From Conexibacter sp. S30A1 (lineage in GTDB: Bacteria > Actinomycetota > Thermoleophilia > Solirubrobacterales > Solirubrobacteraceae): DNA of 64,000 nt. Under the pieces are notes generated by a model, which did not search any database, was not told the DNA's origin, and worked only from the letters and a program-made list of their open reading frames with translations. Every line of letters begins with the position of its first letter. Position 1 is the first letter of the stretch. The translations under genes and the position numbers were made by a program. This document shows positions 1 through 8,408 of this stretch, piece by piece. The stretch lies in assembly GCF_023330665.1 (NCBI RefSeq), contig NZ_CP097127.1, positions 434,001-498,000 on the forward strand, given 5' to 3'.

Positions 1-1
1 C

Positions 2-718
2 GGGATCGCCGCGCTGGCCTTGGTCATGGTCCTGGGCGGTGGGCATGACAGACCGCGTCGCGAGCCTCACGGCACGCATGCAGCTGCCGCGGCCCACGTC
101 ACGCTGTCGAGTCGGGCCTCGACTGACGTCAAAGCAGCCAAGCTCGCTGCCCGACATCCAACGCCTGCAGCGTGCCCTGGGCGGCGGGTCGCAGATCGCC
201 CGCAGACGCTGAAGCTGCCATCGACGCTGACCGCTGCTTTCCGTTGCGAGATGGAGGCGCTGTGGAAGGGGATTCGTACCGGAAGGCTCGCGCCCGCCAT
301 GCCAGCGTTCTTCCCTGAGGCAGCTTACGTCCAGGTCAAGGCGATATTCGACCCACAGGTCGACTGGCACGAGCGCCTGGTCGGCCACTACGCGCTTGAT
401 CTCAAGGCCGCGCACGCTCTGCTCGGGGCCGGCGCGGCCACGGCGCGTCTGGTCCGCGTCATCGTGCCGGCATCGTTCGCGCACCTGGTAGCGCTGAACG
501 TCTGCAGCAACCGAGACCGGTACTGGGAGACGGCGAACTCGCGCCTGGTGTATGAGGAGGGGGGTGCTCTGCACTCGCTCGGTATCGCCTCAATGATCTC
601 CTGGCGTGGGTTCTGGTTCGTCGTGCACCTGGGGGCGGTACTCGAAGACGGTTCCACCGGCGTGGTGGACGCTCCCAGCAGCGGCGTTGGTGTCGCAGTG
701 CCCTCCGGCACCTGCTGA
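2..718 (+). CDS. Secreted hypothetical protein, 5' end outside window
   Basis: The frame is open to the left edge, so the true start lies upstream. The first visible residues (GIAALALVMVLGGG) form a hydrophobic stretch that looks like the end of a signal peptide core, followed by a basic, low-complexity stretch. The C-terminal two thirds look like a folded extracellular domain: a segment around MPAFFPEAAYVQVKAI, a lone Cys in LNVCSNRD, a tryptophan-rich ISWRGFWFVVHLGAVL strand pair, and a C-terminal Cys two residues from a PSG motif. I do not recognise the family. The partial N-terminus may be frameshifted, since the linker between the hydrophobic core and the folded part is Arg/Ala-rich and unlike the rest. 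A secreted protein of unknown function is the safest reading. Confidence 0.6.
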   Translation, partial: GIAALALVMVLGGGHDRPRREPHGTHAAAAAHVTLSSRASTDVKAAKLAARHPTPAACPGRRVADRPQTLKLPSTLTAAFRCEMEALWKGIRTGRLAPAMPAFFPEAAYVQVKAIFDPQVDWHERLVGHYALDLKAAHALLGAGAATARLVRVIVPASFAHLVALNVCSNRDRYWETANSRLVYEEGGALHSLGIASMISWRGFWFVVHLGAVLEDGSTGVVDAPSSGVGVAVPSGTC

Positions 719-1443
719 AGACGCAGCTGAGCTTGTCCGATGCCTGCTGCTGCGGTCTGGTCTGATGGGCCGACCATCCTGGTTGGATGGGGCTGCGCGC
801 GGCTGCCCGGCCCTTGCGACCGAGGTGCTCGTGGCGCGGCCGAACTCGTCCGGGCGCGGCCAAACTCGTCCGGGTGCGGCCCACGGACGCCGGCTGCTGG
901 CGTGGTCTCAGGGCATCGGCGGTTGCCGGGACACACTCCAGAGCACGGTCGTCTGCAGCCTCGTGCGCAGCCCAGAGCGGCTGGTGGGTAAACGCCGTGT
1001 CCTCCAGTGTTCTTGCGTGAGTGCAGCAGCCGCGGCGGATCAGCTCGGGCTACGACCCTCCAGCCGAGCGAGCGGGCCGCGTTGGCCATACGGTCGTCGT
1101 AGGTGACGATCTGGCGCACGGACACTCCGAGCTGGTGCGCACTGGCGAGATGCATGGCGTCGCGCAAGCGCAGCTCCAGCGGCTCCATGCGTTGGGCTCG
1201 GTGGAGGACCCGATCGTTGACCGGTAGAAGCTGGATGCACCGCAGAACCTGCTCGGCCCGTGCCAGCGCCTCGGGTCCGCTAGGCAGCGGCGCTCGCGCG
1301 AGCGCTGTGCCGGCCAGCGCGCTGCTGACCAGCGGTTGGCGCCGCGAAAGGTGGCGCCGAAGCGCGGATGACGCTGGTTCCCGGACCACGAGCTTGCCGA
1401 TCGCCGAGGAGTCCAGGTAGGTCAGCTGTTGATCGGCGCTCAT
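388..1443 (-). CDS. PIN-domain toxin (VapC-like) with run-on C-terminus
   Basis: The first ~140 residues are a PIN domain, a metal-dependent RNase typical of VapC toxins: YLDSSAIGKL (first Asp), SSALAGTAL, LRDAMHLASA (third acidic position) and VTYDDRMANAA (last acidic pair). The glutamate normally found after SSAL in VapC proteins is not visible; A/G/T residues stand there, so activity may be lost. The start ATG at 1443 gives MSADQQLTYLDSS, the usual VapC beginning. VapC proteins end near 135-145 residues, but here no stop occurs until 388, so the C-terminal ~200 residues are Arg/Pro-rich run-on and probably reflect a lost stop or frameshift near 1020. No antitoxin is visible upstream; the insertion sequence at 1538 begins only 95 bp away and may have removed it. 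Confidence 0.55.
   Translation of the reverse strand: MSADQQLTYLDSSAIGKLVVREPASSALRRHLSRRQPLVSSALAGTALARAPLPSGPEALARAEQVLRCIQLLPVNDRVLHRAQRMEPLELRLRDAMHLASAHQLGVSVRQIVTYDDRMANAARSLGWRVVARADPPRLLHSRKNTGGHGVYPPAALGCARGCRRPCSGVCPGNRRCPETTPAAGVRGPHPDEFGRARTSSAAPRAPRSQGPGSRAQPHPTRMVGPSDQTAAAGIGQAQLRLQQVPEGTATPTPLLGASTTPVEPSSSTAPRCTTNQNPRQEIIEAIPSECRAPPSSYTRREFAVSQYRSRLLQTFSATRCANDAGTMTRTRRAVAAPAPSRACAALRSSA
841..880. repeat. Two tandem 20-bp units
   Basis: Units 841-860 and 861-880 match at 18 of 20 positions (core aactcgtccggg). They lie in the read-through tail of the neighbouring PIN gene and have no evident function. Confidence 0.6.
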
Positions 1444-1537
1444 GCTGCCGCAGTCGCGCGAGCACCGAGGACGGCGGCTCCGAGCCCGCCGCGAGCGGCA
1501 GCGGGTCAGGCAGAGCCAAGAGGTTGCCGACGGCCGC

Positions 1538-2815
1538 TTAGGAGGCGTCAGATAATAAGTCAAGGAGTTTTGTGGGTTTTGTAGAACTCTTTGTGTGTGA
1601 TCGATGAGCGTGCGATCGGGGAGCGTTACCGGGCGTTGGCTGGTGATCTGAACGAGCGTCAGCGGCGGTTGTGGGCTGGTGCGGAGGCGCTTTCGCATGG
1701 TCGTGGTGGTCAGGCGGCGGTGGTTCGTGCGACTGGCCTGAATGAGGGAACGGTCCGCCGTGGTGTGCGTGAGGTCCAGGCTGGCGAGTCGATCGAGCAC
1801 GGCCGGGTTCGTGTGCGTGGTGGGGGCCCGAAGGCGTTGAGTGAGAGCGATCCGATGTTGCTGACGGATCTTGAGCGGCTTGTCCGGGATGATGCTCGTG
1901 GTGACCCGCAGTCGCCGCTTCTGTGGACCGCGAAGAGCGTCAGGTCGATCGCTGGTGCGCTACGCGATCAAGGGCATCAGGTCAGCCACGAGACGGTCGC
2001 GCGGTATCTGCGGTCCCTTGGTTACAGCTTGCAGGCCAACCGCAAGACCAAGGAGGGATCTAGTCATCCCGATCGCGACGCTCAGTTTCGTCATATCAAC
2101 CGGACCGTCCAGACGGCGCTCAGCGCTGGGCAGCCGGCGGTGTCTGTGGACACCAAGAAGAAGGAGCTGTCAGGGGACTTCAAGAACGGTGGGCGCGAGT
2201 GGCGAGCGAAGGGCGATCCGATCCCGGTTCGGGTTCATGATTTCAAGGACCAACAGCTGGGCAAGGTCAACCCTTACGGTGTCTATGACATCGCCAACGA
2301 CGAGGGGTGGGTGAGCGTCGGGATCGACGCCGACACTGCACAGTTCGCGGTCGCGTCGATCCGAAGCTGGTGGGAGCAGCTCGGCAAACCGCGCTACCCC
2401 AACGCTGAGACCTTGACGATCACCGCGGACTGTGGCGGCTCTAACGGTTACCGGACCAGGCTTTGGAAGACCGAGCTACAGCGCTTCGCTGATCAGACCG
2501 GCCTGCAGATCCAGGTCTGCCACTTCCCGCCCGGAACGTCGAAGTGGAACAAGATCGAGCACCGCCTGTTCAGCTACATCTCAAGAAACTGGCGTGGACG
2601 GCCGCTCGTCTCTCGTCAAGTGATCGTCGAGCTGATCGGCGCGACGACCTCAACCGCGGGGTTGAAGGTCTACGCCCAGCTCGATGAGAACACCTACCAG
2701 CGGGGCGTCGAAGTCCCCGACGCTGAACTGGCCGCGGTCAACCTAACCCCGGACGAGTTCCACGGCGAGTGGAACTACCTCATCAAACCGCGACTTATCG
2801 ACTGACGCTTCCTAA
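1538..2815 (+). mobile_element. ISAzo13-family insertion sequence
   Basis: Complete element of about 1.28 kb. The imperfect terminal inverted repeats (left from 1538, right ending 2815) share ttagga-gcgtcag and ataagtc blocks; over 26 bp including the flanking GC, 22 positions match. A GC dinucleotide flanks both sides, but GC is self-complementary, so a 2-bp target duplication cannot be separated from a longer inverted repeat. The transposase stop codon lies inside the right repeat. Confidence 0.8.
1591..2805 (+). CDS. ISAzo13-family transposase
   Basis: Full-length DDE transposase of about 404 residues. It has an N-terminal HTH part (AAVVRATGLNEGTVRRGVREV, ~47-67), a second helix pair recognising DNA (SIAGALRDQGHQVSHETVARYL), and an RNase H-like core with VSVDTKKKE (first Asp, ~145-155), ITADCGGSNG (second Asp) and NKIEHRLFSYI (Glu). 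These match the ISAzo13-type (DDE_Tnp_ISAZ013) domain. TTG 1591 or GTG 1597 could be the start; neither has a strong ribosome-binding site. The gene fills the insertion sequence and looks intact. Confidence 0.85.
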   Translation: MCVIDERAIGERYRALAGDLNERQRRLWAGAEALSHGRGGQAAVVRATGLNEGTVRRGVREVQAGESIEHGRVRVRGGGPKALSESDPMLLTDLERLVRDDARGDPQSPLLWTAKSVRSIAGALRDQGHQVSHETVARYLRSLGYSLQANRKTKEGSSHPDRDAQFRHINRTVQTALSAGQPAVSVDTKKKELSGDFKNGGREWRAKGDPIPVRVHDFKDQQLGKVNPYGVYDIANDEGWVSVGIDADTAQFAVASIRSWWEQLGKPRYPNAETLTITADCGGSNGYRTRLWKTELQRFADQTGLQIQVCHFPPGTSKWNKIEHRLFSYISRNWRGRPLVSRQVIVELIGATTSTAGLKVYAQLDENTYQRGVEVPDAELAAVNLTPDEFHGEWNYLIKPRLID

Positions 2816-2974
2816 GCATGCGGTACCGGTAGCAAACCTGTAGGTCCTCCGGGCACCAATGGTCCAGCGTGCCTTACGCGCAAGTGAGGTGCCTGCGGCA
2901 ACTGCTCCGGGTGCCTAGCCGATGCGCGCCCCACCCACGGTCCGGGCCGCGCGGATTGCGCCGCACTCCCTTGC

Positions 2975-3295
2975 ATGGCCCGATCACTGCAGGTCCGACT
3001 TGACCATGTCTCGACCGCTGCTGTGGAGATCGTTCGAGCCTCTGTACTGGGCGACAGTGAAGCCGCCCCCGCCATGCAGCGAGCGGCCGCCGCACGCATA
3101 TGCGACAGATCCGGCCTGCGCGAGGAGGTTTCGCAGTTCGTAGTCGACCGGGGCGACCGCGTCGAGGTGCTAGCGGTGCTCGGCTACGCCGACGCGGAGA
3201 AGGCGCTTGAGCGCAGCGTCCAGGGCTCGGTCCCACCACTCGCCCGCGAAGTTGGAGACTGCGTTGATCAGCCGGCGTGGCTGAGAGGCCCATAG
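2975..3295 (+). CDS. Possible RHH antitoxin remnant
   Basis: The start MARSLQVRLD, a helical A-rich middle and LREE...DRVEVLAV resemble the small ribbon-helix-helix antitoxins common in high-GC actinobacteria (usually 70-85 residues). Here the frame runs on to 106 residues and its tail overlaps the 3' end of the convergent phosphatase gene by more than 120 bp, which suggests loss of the natural stop. No toxin gene follows. It may be a decayed antitoxin or a chance frame. Confidence 0.35.
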   Translation: MARSLQVRLDHVSTAAVEIVRASVLGDSEAAPAMQRAAAARICDRSGLREEVSQFVVDRGDRVEVLAVLGYADAEKALERSVQGSVPPLAREVGDCVDQPAWLRGP

Positions 3296-3790
3296 AGCGA
3301 GTGCGGCAAGTGCTCCGATCGCGGCACCGCCGAGAACGTCAGTTGGGTAGTGGAATCCGGCCGCGACCCGCGCGAAGTCCAGGATCACCGCTAACACGAG
3401 CGCAGGCGCTCCCAGCCGGAAGCGCCTGCGTAGCAGCAACGCGACGGCGATAGCCATCGACGCGGTTGCGTGGTCGCTCGGAAAGCTCGCGTCACGACCG
3501 TGGCTGGCGAACAAGTGCACCGCACCGGGGTGGGCGACGAACGGACGTGCGCGATCGTAGAACTCGGTGATGACTTTGCCCACCAGCAGTCCCAGTCCAG
3601 CGCTCAGCCCGGCCGCGACGGCAGCCCGTCGCACGGGCGCGAACCTTTGATGGCGGGCGAACGCGGTTAACCCAAGGACGAAGACCAGGAACAGAAGCTC
3701 CGCGTTCTGCGCCCACCACAGCAACGGATCCTCGATCGCGTCGTGGTGAAAAAGAAATCCATTTAGCGAATGAACGATTGACCAATCCAC
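3170..3790 (-). CDS. PAP2-superfamily membrane phosphatase (undecaprenyl-diphosphatase-like)
   Basis: A 206-residue polytopic membrane protein with the three PAP2 signature motifs: a K...RP motif (K72 to R82-P83), PSDHA (104-108, equivalent to PSGH) and R141...H147...D151 in RVAAGFHYPTD. Members dephosphorylate lipid diphosphates at the outer membrane face; this size and the FLFHHDAIED N-terminus fit the BcrC/undecaprenyl-diphosphatase branch, which recycles the cell-wall lipid carrier and can give bacitracin resistance. The ATG at 3790 is the only good start. The gene stands alone and converges on the antitoxin-like frame. Exact substrate is not determinable from sequence. Confidence 0.8.
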   Translation of the reverse strand: MDWSIVHSLNGFLFHHDAIEDPLLWWAQNAELLFLVFVLGLTAFARHQRFAPVRRAAVAAGLSAGLGLLVGKVITEFYDRARPFVAHPGAVHLFASHGRDASFPSDHATASMAIAVALLLRRRFRLGAPALVLAVILDFARVAAGFHYPTDVLGGAAIGALAALALWASQPRRLINAVSNFAGEWWDRALDAALKRLLRVGVAEHR

Positions 3791-4446
3791 AGGGCCCTAT
3801 GTTCGCAGCTCGTTCACATCGATGGTCGCAGGGTGCGACTTGAAGGTCCGTTCCGCACCTGACGAGAAGGCGCCTGCCATTGCATCCAGCGCTCATCAGA
3901 CGGTCCCGCCGAGCCACCACAATCCACGATGAACCACGCGATTCCGCGCCAGACCGGCCAACGCATTGAAGAACCGGTCCGGCCCAGCCGAAGCGAGCTT
4001 CGCGCGTCGGAGGCCGCGTCGCTCCAGCTGAGGATCTCGCTTCGCTCGATTGGCTTCGGTCGATTGTGATGACACGGGGCGAGCCGCCGTGTCGATCGGC
4101 CAATCTGTGTCCGCCTGCGACCGCTCAGACAACTTCGATCCAGCCATGCAGTCCATGCACTCGGTGCGGGTGTCCAAGATGTCCGCTGGCAAATCGGCCT
4201 CCGGTTGGTCGCAGATCGAGCCGGACCACCTGCCGCTCAAGCGACCGAGTGACGGGCGCGCGCGGAGATGGCCAACCACGGTGAAGCGAGCGCTCATGTG
4301 GGCAGACGCGCTCGCCGAATGTGCCTCAACCTTCTGCGAGACGCGCAGATGACCAACGCCGAGAGCGACGCCCCGACCCTTCAAATGTTGTCCGGCCGTG
4401 CTGTGCAAAGCCGATATCGGCCCTCGCGACAGGTGCCGCCAACAAG
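3791..4446. other. Long stretch without a recognisable gene
   Basis: About 650 bp between the phosphatase start and the tRNA-Gly terminator. Open frames exist on both strands but have shadow-like composition, no ribosome-binding site and no recognisable motif. Any phosphatase promoter must lie at its left end. Confidence 0.5.
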
Positions 4447-4448
4447 AA

Positions 4449-4471
4449 AAGCCCCGCGATTGGCAGGGCTT
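4449..4471 (-). terminator. Intrinsic terminator after tRNA-Gly
   Basis: On the minus strand a 9-bp stem (aagccctgc / gcggggctt, one G-U pair) with a CAATC loop is followed by TTTTCTTGTT. It lies 10 bp after the tRNA 3' end. Confidence 0.8.
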
Positions 4472-4480
4472 CTCTGACAA

Positions 4481-4553
4481 GCGGCTGAAGAGACTCGAAC
4501 TCTCGACCTTCTGCATGGCAAGCAGACGCTCTAGCCAACTGAGCTACAGCCGC
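4481..4553 (-). tRNA. tRNA-Gly (GCC)
   Basis: The 73-nt cloverleaf on the minus strand has acceptor stem GCGGCTG/CAGCCGC, D-arm GCTC...GAGC, anticodon stem TCTGC/GCAGA with loop TTGCCAT (anticodon GCC) and T-arm loop GTTCGAG. CCA is not encoded. Its 5' end is close to the convergent end of the molybdate transporter gene. Confidence 0.95.
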
Positions 4554-4562
4554 GTGGGTCGC

Positions 4563-6437
4563 TCAGTATAGCTGCGCAGGGGATTGAGCGGTCACCTGCC
4601 AGGCGCGGACGGCATCCCGCTCCAGGTGGATCGCGCACGCCTCACCCGGGCCGCCCACAAGGGGCGTGGCGGTGCGCGATGTGAGCTCGATCCCGGGGTC
4701 GAGTGTGGCGGTCACCTCGACGTGGCTACCGAGGTCGATGAGGTCGGTGACGATGCCCGGCAGCGTGAGGTGGGTTGCCGTATCGACCGGCGGGCGTGCG
4801 TGAGGGGCGCTCAGCACGGTCACGCGCTCGGGCGCGACGGCCCACAGTACATCAGCGCCCGGGGTTGCCCGCTCGGCCAGCGCGACGCTCAGGCGGCCGC
4901 TGCGCACGTGCGTGCCGTCGGCCGTCACCCGACCCTGGTGCACGTTGCGCAGGCCCAGGATCGAGCTGACCTCCAGCGACAGTGGATGTCTGAACACCTC
5001 ACTGACGGGGCCCGCCTGCAGGACGTGGCCGCGGGCGAGGATAATCAGCTCGTCGGCGAGCATCGCGGCCTCCTGTGGGTCGTGCGTGACCAGCACGGTG
5101 GCCAGGCCGTGTTCTCGTTGCAGCACTCGCAGTTCGCGCCGCAGCTGCGCCCTGACCGGCGTGTCGAGTGCGGAGAACGGTTCGTCCAGCAGAACCAGCT
5201 CAGGCGCGATCGCCAGCGCTCGCGCGAGGCTTACGCGCTGACGCTGTCCCCCGGACAGCTGCCCGGGGTAGCGGTGCATCAGCTCACCAATCGCCAGTCG
5301 TTGAAGCCACCAGGCCGCCACGTGCGGGTCGGCGTCGGTGCCGAACATGATCTGGTCCCAGACGGCTCGCCCTGGCAGCAGGCCGTAGCCCTGCGGCACA
5401 TAGCCGATCCGTCGGCGCTCGGCGGGTAGCAGAGCCAGATCTCGGTCGCCGCAGCGGATCGCTGCGCTTGCGACGTCGGCAACTCCCGCCAGCGCGCGCA
5501 GGGTCAGCGTCTTACCAGACCCCGAGGGGCCGACGATCGCCATACGGCCACTCACGGCGGCATTACCGATCGTCAGGCTGAAGCTTCCTAGGTTCGCGCG
5601 GATCTGGAAGCTCAGCGCGCTTGGCGCTGCTTGCTGTGGTGCCGTGGGGTCGGGTGGCGGCCCCAGCTGGCCATGGCGCAGGCCACGCGGAAGGCGGTGG
5701 ATTGCGCTCAGCGAGATCGCGAGCGCCGCGACGACAAACGCCAGCACGGTCGGCGCCTCTGCTTGCGAGAGCGGTCCTGAGGAGAAGAGGTTGTCCACGT
5801 ACACCGGCAGGCTGTAGGGGTGGTAGGCGAGGATCACGACCGTCCCGAACTCGCCGAAGGCACGCAGCCACATCAGGATCATGCCGGTGCGGATGCCGTC
5901 CGAGGCAGCGGGCACATCCACTCGCAAAAAGCGCCCGAGCGGCCCGTGCCCGAGGGTGGCGGCAACCTCGCCGAGAGTCTCGTCGACCGCAGCAAAGGCG
6001 CTGCGAGCGACGACAACCAGGAATGGGATCGATACAAACGACTGGGCGATGATGAGACCCCAGATCGTCTCCGTGAGTCGCTGTCCGGAGAGCCGACCAA
6101 GGAACGAGTAGGGGCCCACGATGTAGATCAGGATGATGCCCGTCACCAGTGGCGGCAGCGCCAGGGGAAGCTGCACGAGCACCCGTATCGCGCCGCTCAG
6201 TCGCCCGCCGCGCCTGGCCAGCATGTAGGCCAGCGGGATGCCGGTGATCACGCCGATCAAGAGCGATGCGCTCGCGCTGATCACCGACACCCCCAGCGCT
6301 GACCACAGCCCGGGGACGTTCCAGCCCTCCTGACCGCCGCCCAGAACGCGCACGACGAAGGCCACCAGCGGAAAGCCGAGGTAGACGGCCAGTAGCCCAC
6401 CGAGCCAGGGCAGCGGGCGCGGCTGGCGGCGTTTCAC
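4563..6437 (-). CDS. Molybdate/tungstate ABC transporter, fused permease and ATPase
   Basis: One 624-residue chain joins a ModB-type permease and a ModC-type ATPase, which are normally separate. Residues 1-250 carry about six membrane helices with the EAA loop (EVAATLGHGPLGRF, ~157-170). Residues 275-500 are an ABC domain: Walker A GPSGSGKT (303-310), Q-loop YVPQGYG, signature LSGGQ (394-398), Walker B LVLLDEP (414-420) and the switch His in VTHDP. The C-terminal ~120 residues form a MOP/TOBE-like oxyanion-sensing domain. The binding-protein gene ends 10 bp upstream, so the two form an operon. Frame and length argue for a true fusion rather than a sequencing artefact. Molybdate and tungstate cannot be told apart here. 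Confidence 0.88.
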   Translation of the reverse strand: MKRRQPRPLPWLGGLLAVYLGFPLVAFVVRVLGGGQEGWNVPGLWSALGVSVISASASLLIGVITGIPLAYMLARRGGRLSGAIRVLVQLPLALPPLVTGIILIYIVGPYSFLGRLSGQRLTETIWGLIIAQSFVSIPFLVVVARSAFAAVDETLGEVAATLGHGPLGRFLRVDVPAASDGIRTGMILMWLRAFGEFGTVVILAYHPYSLPVYVDNLFSSGPLSQAEAPTVLAFVVAALAISLSAIHRLPRGLRHGQLGPPPDPTAPQQAAPSALSFQIRANLGSFSLTIGNAAVSGRMAIVGPSGSGKTLTLRALAGVADVASAAIRCGDRDLALLPAERRRIGYVPQGYGLLPGRAVWDQIMFGTDADPHVAAWWLQRLAIGELMHRYPGQLSGGQRQRVSLARALAIAPELVLLDEPFSALDTPVRAQLRRELRVLQREHGLATVLVTHDPQEAAMLADELIILARGHVLQAGPVSEVFRHPLSLEVSSILGLRNVHQGRVTADGTHVRSGRLSVALAERATPGADVLWAVAPERVTVLSAPHARPPVDTATHLTLPGIVTDLIDLGSHVEVTATLDPGIELTSRTATPLVGGPGEACAIHLERDAVRAWQVTAQSPAQLY

Positions 6438-6447
6438 GGCGCGAGCA

Positions 6448-7377
6448 TCAGCGGATCACGCCGCCAAGCGCCGGCGGAACGCCGCTGCCAGTCGCGCGTG
6501 CGGGGGAGAGGACGATGAAGTGATCTGCGCGTAGCGCCCTCTGGCCGCTCGGACCCAGCAGGAACCTGATGAAGGCCTCCGCTGCGGCGGTGTGGGGCGC
6601 GCGGCGCAGCAGCGCGACGGTGTAGTCGCCGCGCACCTTCACCCCCGTTAGCGCAACGAACGGGCTGTGCTGAGAGTTGGCGTCAGCCTCGTACATGAAC
6701 GAGGCGTCAAGCTCGCCGTTCTGGATGCCCGCCTGTTCGGTGGTCTCCGAATATTCGTCGGAGGACTCGCTGGCTAGCCTGTCGAGCGCCGGCAGATGCC
6801 TGCTCTTCGCGATTTCCCGAAGTGCTCTGACCGCAAGCACGCCGCCAGGGTCCTGGCTCGGGTTCGTGCGCCCGAGCCGGAAACCGCGCATCGTGATCAC
6901 CTTGTACCAGGGCATGGTGCGCAGGTCGTGGGCAAACCGGCCCTTCGGGTAATAGCCGAGCACGTAGGGGGAGGCGGCGAAGGAGGCGTACCACGTCACC
7001 CAGCTGCCGTTCTTGCGGCCCTCGAGCAGCGCGTTGACCGACGGGGCGGCGCTGATGAACACATCCGCCACGACGGTCTTGTTGCGGATCTCGGCTGCGA
7101 GCGTCGAAGATCCTCCAGGAGTGTTGACGAGCGTATAGCCGGTCGCCCGGTGAAAGGCCGGCCCGATCGATTTGCTGAGCAGTGTGTCGAGCGACCCGGC
7201 CGAGTAAACATCCACGACGCCCGAGCGTCTGGCCGCCGCCGCTGCGGCGGCCAACCCGGACGTGACGGCGACCACGGCGAGCGTCGCGGCGAGCGCACTA
7301 ACCGCGCCACGCCGGCGCCGCGGTGATTGGTCTGCCAGGCGTTTATTGCTCACGGGTGGCTCCAACGGTTGCTGCAT
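6448..7377 (-). CDS. Extracellular molybdate/tungstate-binding protein (ModA/WtpA-like)
   Basis: About 309 residues with a Tat/Sec-like leader (basic RRRRGAVSAL then an Ala/Val-rich core to ~50). The mature part has the ModA/WtpA fold signatures: VYSAGSLDTLLSKSIGPAF, a PGGSSTLAAEI oxyanion-binding turn, ADVFISAAPSVNALL, and SFMYEADANS near the C-terminus. The protein would capture oxyanion outside the membrane and hand it to the fused permease-ATPase encoded 10 bp downstream. ATG 7377 is used here; a GTG a few codons in (VSNKRLADQ) would give a shorter leader. The YEADANSQ region resembles the archaeal-type WtpA/tungstate branch as much as classic ModA, so substrate is left open. Confidence 0.82.
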   Translation of the reverse strand: MQQPLEPPVSNKRLADQSPRRRRGAVSALAATLAVVAVTSGLAAAAAAARRSGVVDVYSAGSLDTLLSKSIGPAFHRATGYTLVNTPGGSSTLAAEIRNKTVVADVFISAAPSVNALLEGRKNGSWVTWYASFAASPYVLGYYPKGRFAHDLRTMPWYKVITMRGFRLGRTNPSQDPGGVLAVRALREIAKSRHLPALDRLASESSDEYSETTEQAGIQNGELDASFMYEADANSQHSPFVALTGVKVRGDYTVALLRRAPHTAAAEAFIRFLLGPSGQRALRADHFIVLSPARATGSGVPPALGGVIR

Positions 7378-7420
7378 CTGGCGGCCACGATGCCAGAATC
7401 CTGGCAGATATATTCATCTG
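7378..7420. promoter_or_regulatory. Short divergent promoter region
   Basis: Only 43 bp separate the divergent binding-protein and regulator starts. A tatatt hexamer at 7409-7414 lies 6 bp before the regulator ATG, which would make that mRNA leaderless. A shared operator for the regulator is expected here but no clear palindrome is seen. Confidence 0.4.
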
Positions 7421-8338
7421 ATGCGAGCCGAGCTACGCACGCGACGGTCGGCTTTGGGGCTGACGCAGGCAGAGCTGGCTGCCGCTGCCGACGTCAGCCG
7501 CCAGCTGATCGTCGCGGTGGAAGCCGGCGTCAACATGCCCGCCGCCGACGCTGCGGTGCGGATCGCCCGAGTGCTCGACTGCACGGTCGAGGAGCTGTTC
7601 GCCGTGCCGGAGGGGCGCGTGCGGTCGGCTACGCCCGGGCCTGGCGCGCTTGTCCTTGCGGGATGTGACCCTGCGCTTGCGGTGGCGGAGCGGATGCTTT
7701 CCGCTGTGAGCACCGGCTTCGGCAGTAGTGCCCGGGCAGGCCTGGTCGCGATCGACGCGACCTCTGGCAACGCCCTCGCAGCGCTGGACGCGCAAGCCAT
7801 TCATGGTGCTGTCGTGCATGGGCCTCCGGGGAGCCTCGGCAGGGCCCATGTCGATCTGACGCGGGTCAGGCTGGCCAGCTGGCAGGTCGGGCTGTGCTTG
7901 GCGCCGCAGCTGAAAATGCGGACGCTCGATGCGGTGTTGGACGCGAGACTGCCTATCGTCCAGCGTCAGGAGAGCGCCTCGAGCCAGCGAGCGCTGCACC
8001 GCGCAGCCACGGCGCTGGGCTATGGACGCCTAGCGGCGGGCGTCGTCGCCAGCAGCCACCGTGACTCCGCCCGCGCGGCCGCGGCGCTCGGCACCGCTGG
8101 GCTCACCACCGAGGGCGCCGCGCGTCAGCTCGGCCTTCGCTTCGTGCAGATCGAGGAACACACGGTGGAGCTGTGGCTGGCCGCGCGCTGGCGCGAGCAC
8201 CCTGGCTTCGTGGCGCTGCTCGATGTGCTCAACAGCCGTCCCTACCGTGCACGCGTATCGCGCCTCGGTGGCTATGACCTGGCTGGCTGCGGCACCGTGT
8301 TGGCAGCATCCGAGCACGCCCAGGCGCCCACCACGTGA
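7421..8338 (+). CDS. XRE-family regulator with periplasmic-binding-protein-like sensor domain
   Basis: The 305-residue protein starts with an XRE HTH (ALGLTQAELAAAADVSRQLIVAVE, ~12-35, followed by DAAVRIARVLDCTVEELF). The rest is a PBP-like domain (PF12727 type) of the kind found in molybdate-responsive regulators: LAGCDPALAVAERML, GAVVHGPPG, YGRLAAGVVASSHRDSA. It is divergent from the oxyanion transporter operon and very likely controls it in response to molybdate/tungstate or a cofactor; this is inference from position. ATG 7421 is chosen because the HTH begins there and a -10-like hexamer lies just upstream. The stop is immediately next to the left attachment site of the integrated element. 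Confidence 0.82.
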   Translation: MRAELRTRRSALGLTQAELAAAADVSRQLIVAVEAGVNMPAADAAVRIARVLDCTVEELFAVPEGRVRSATPGPGALVLAGCDPALAVAERMLSAVSTGFGSSARAGLVAIDATSGNALAALDAQAIHGAVVHGPPGSLGRAHVDLTRVRLASWQVGLCLAPQLKMRTLDAVLDARLPIVQRQESASSQRALHRAATALGYGRLAAGVVASSHRDSARAAAALGTAGLTTEGAARQLGLRFVQIEEHTVELWLAARWREHPGFVALLDVLNSRPYRARVSRLGGYDLAGCGTVLAASEHAQAPTT

Positions 8339-8382
8339 AGGCGACGACCGGACTCGAACCGGTGTAAACGGCTTTGCAGGCC
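8339..8382. repeat. attL: duplicated 3' part of tRNA-Cys
   Basis: A 44-bp sequence identical to the 3' part of the intact tRNA-Cys at the right end. The copy stops just past the anticodon loop, so it is not a functional tRNA. Sequence to its left is chromosomal (regulator stop), to its right is element DNA. Confidence 0.93.
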
Positions 8383-8408
8383 CAAAGGAGCCGGTGCAAC
8401 CCCAGTGT

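Noticed and set aside
841..880. Tandem repeats as part of a longer array
   Set aside because: Only two units are present and flanks diverge; too little for an array call.
3492..4516. Open minus-strand frames of about 200 residues near the tRNA-Gly gene
   Set aside because: One runs through the tRNA and its terminator; composition is Arg/Ser/Cys-rich with no domain. Treated as non-coding.
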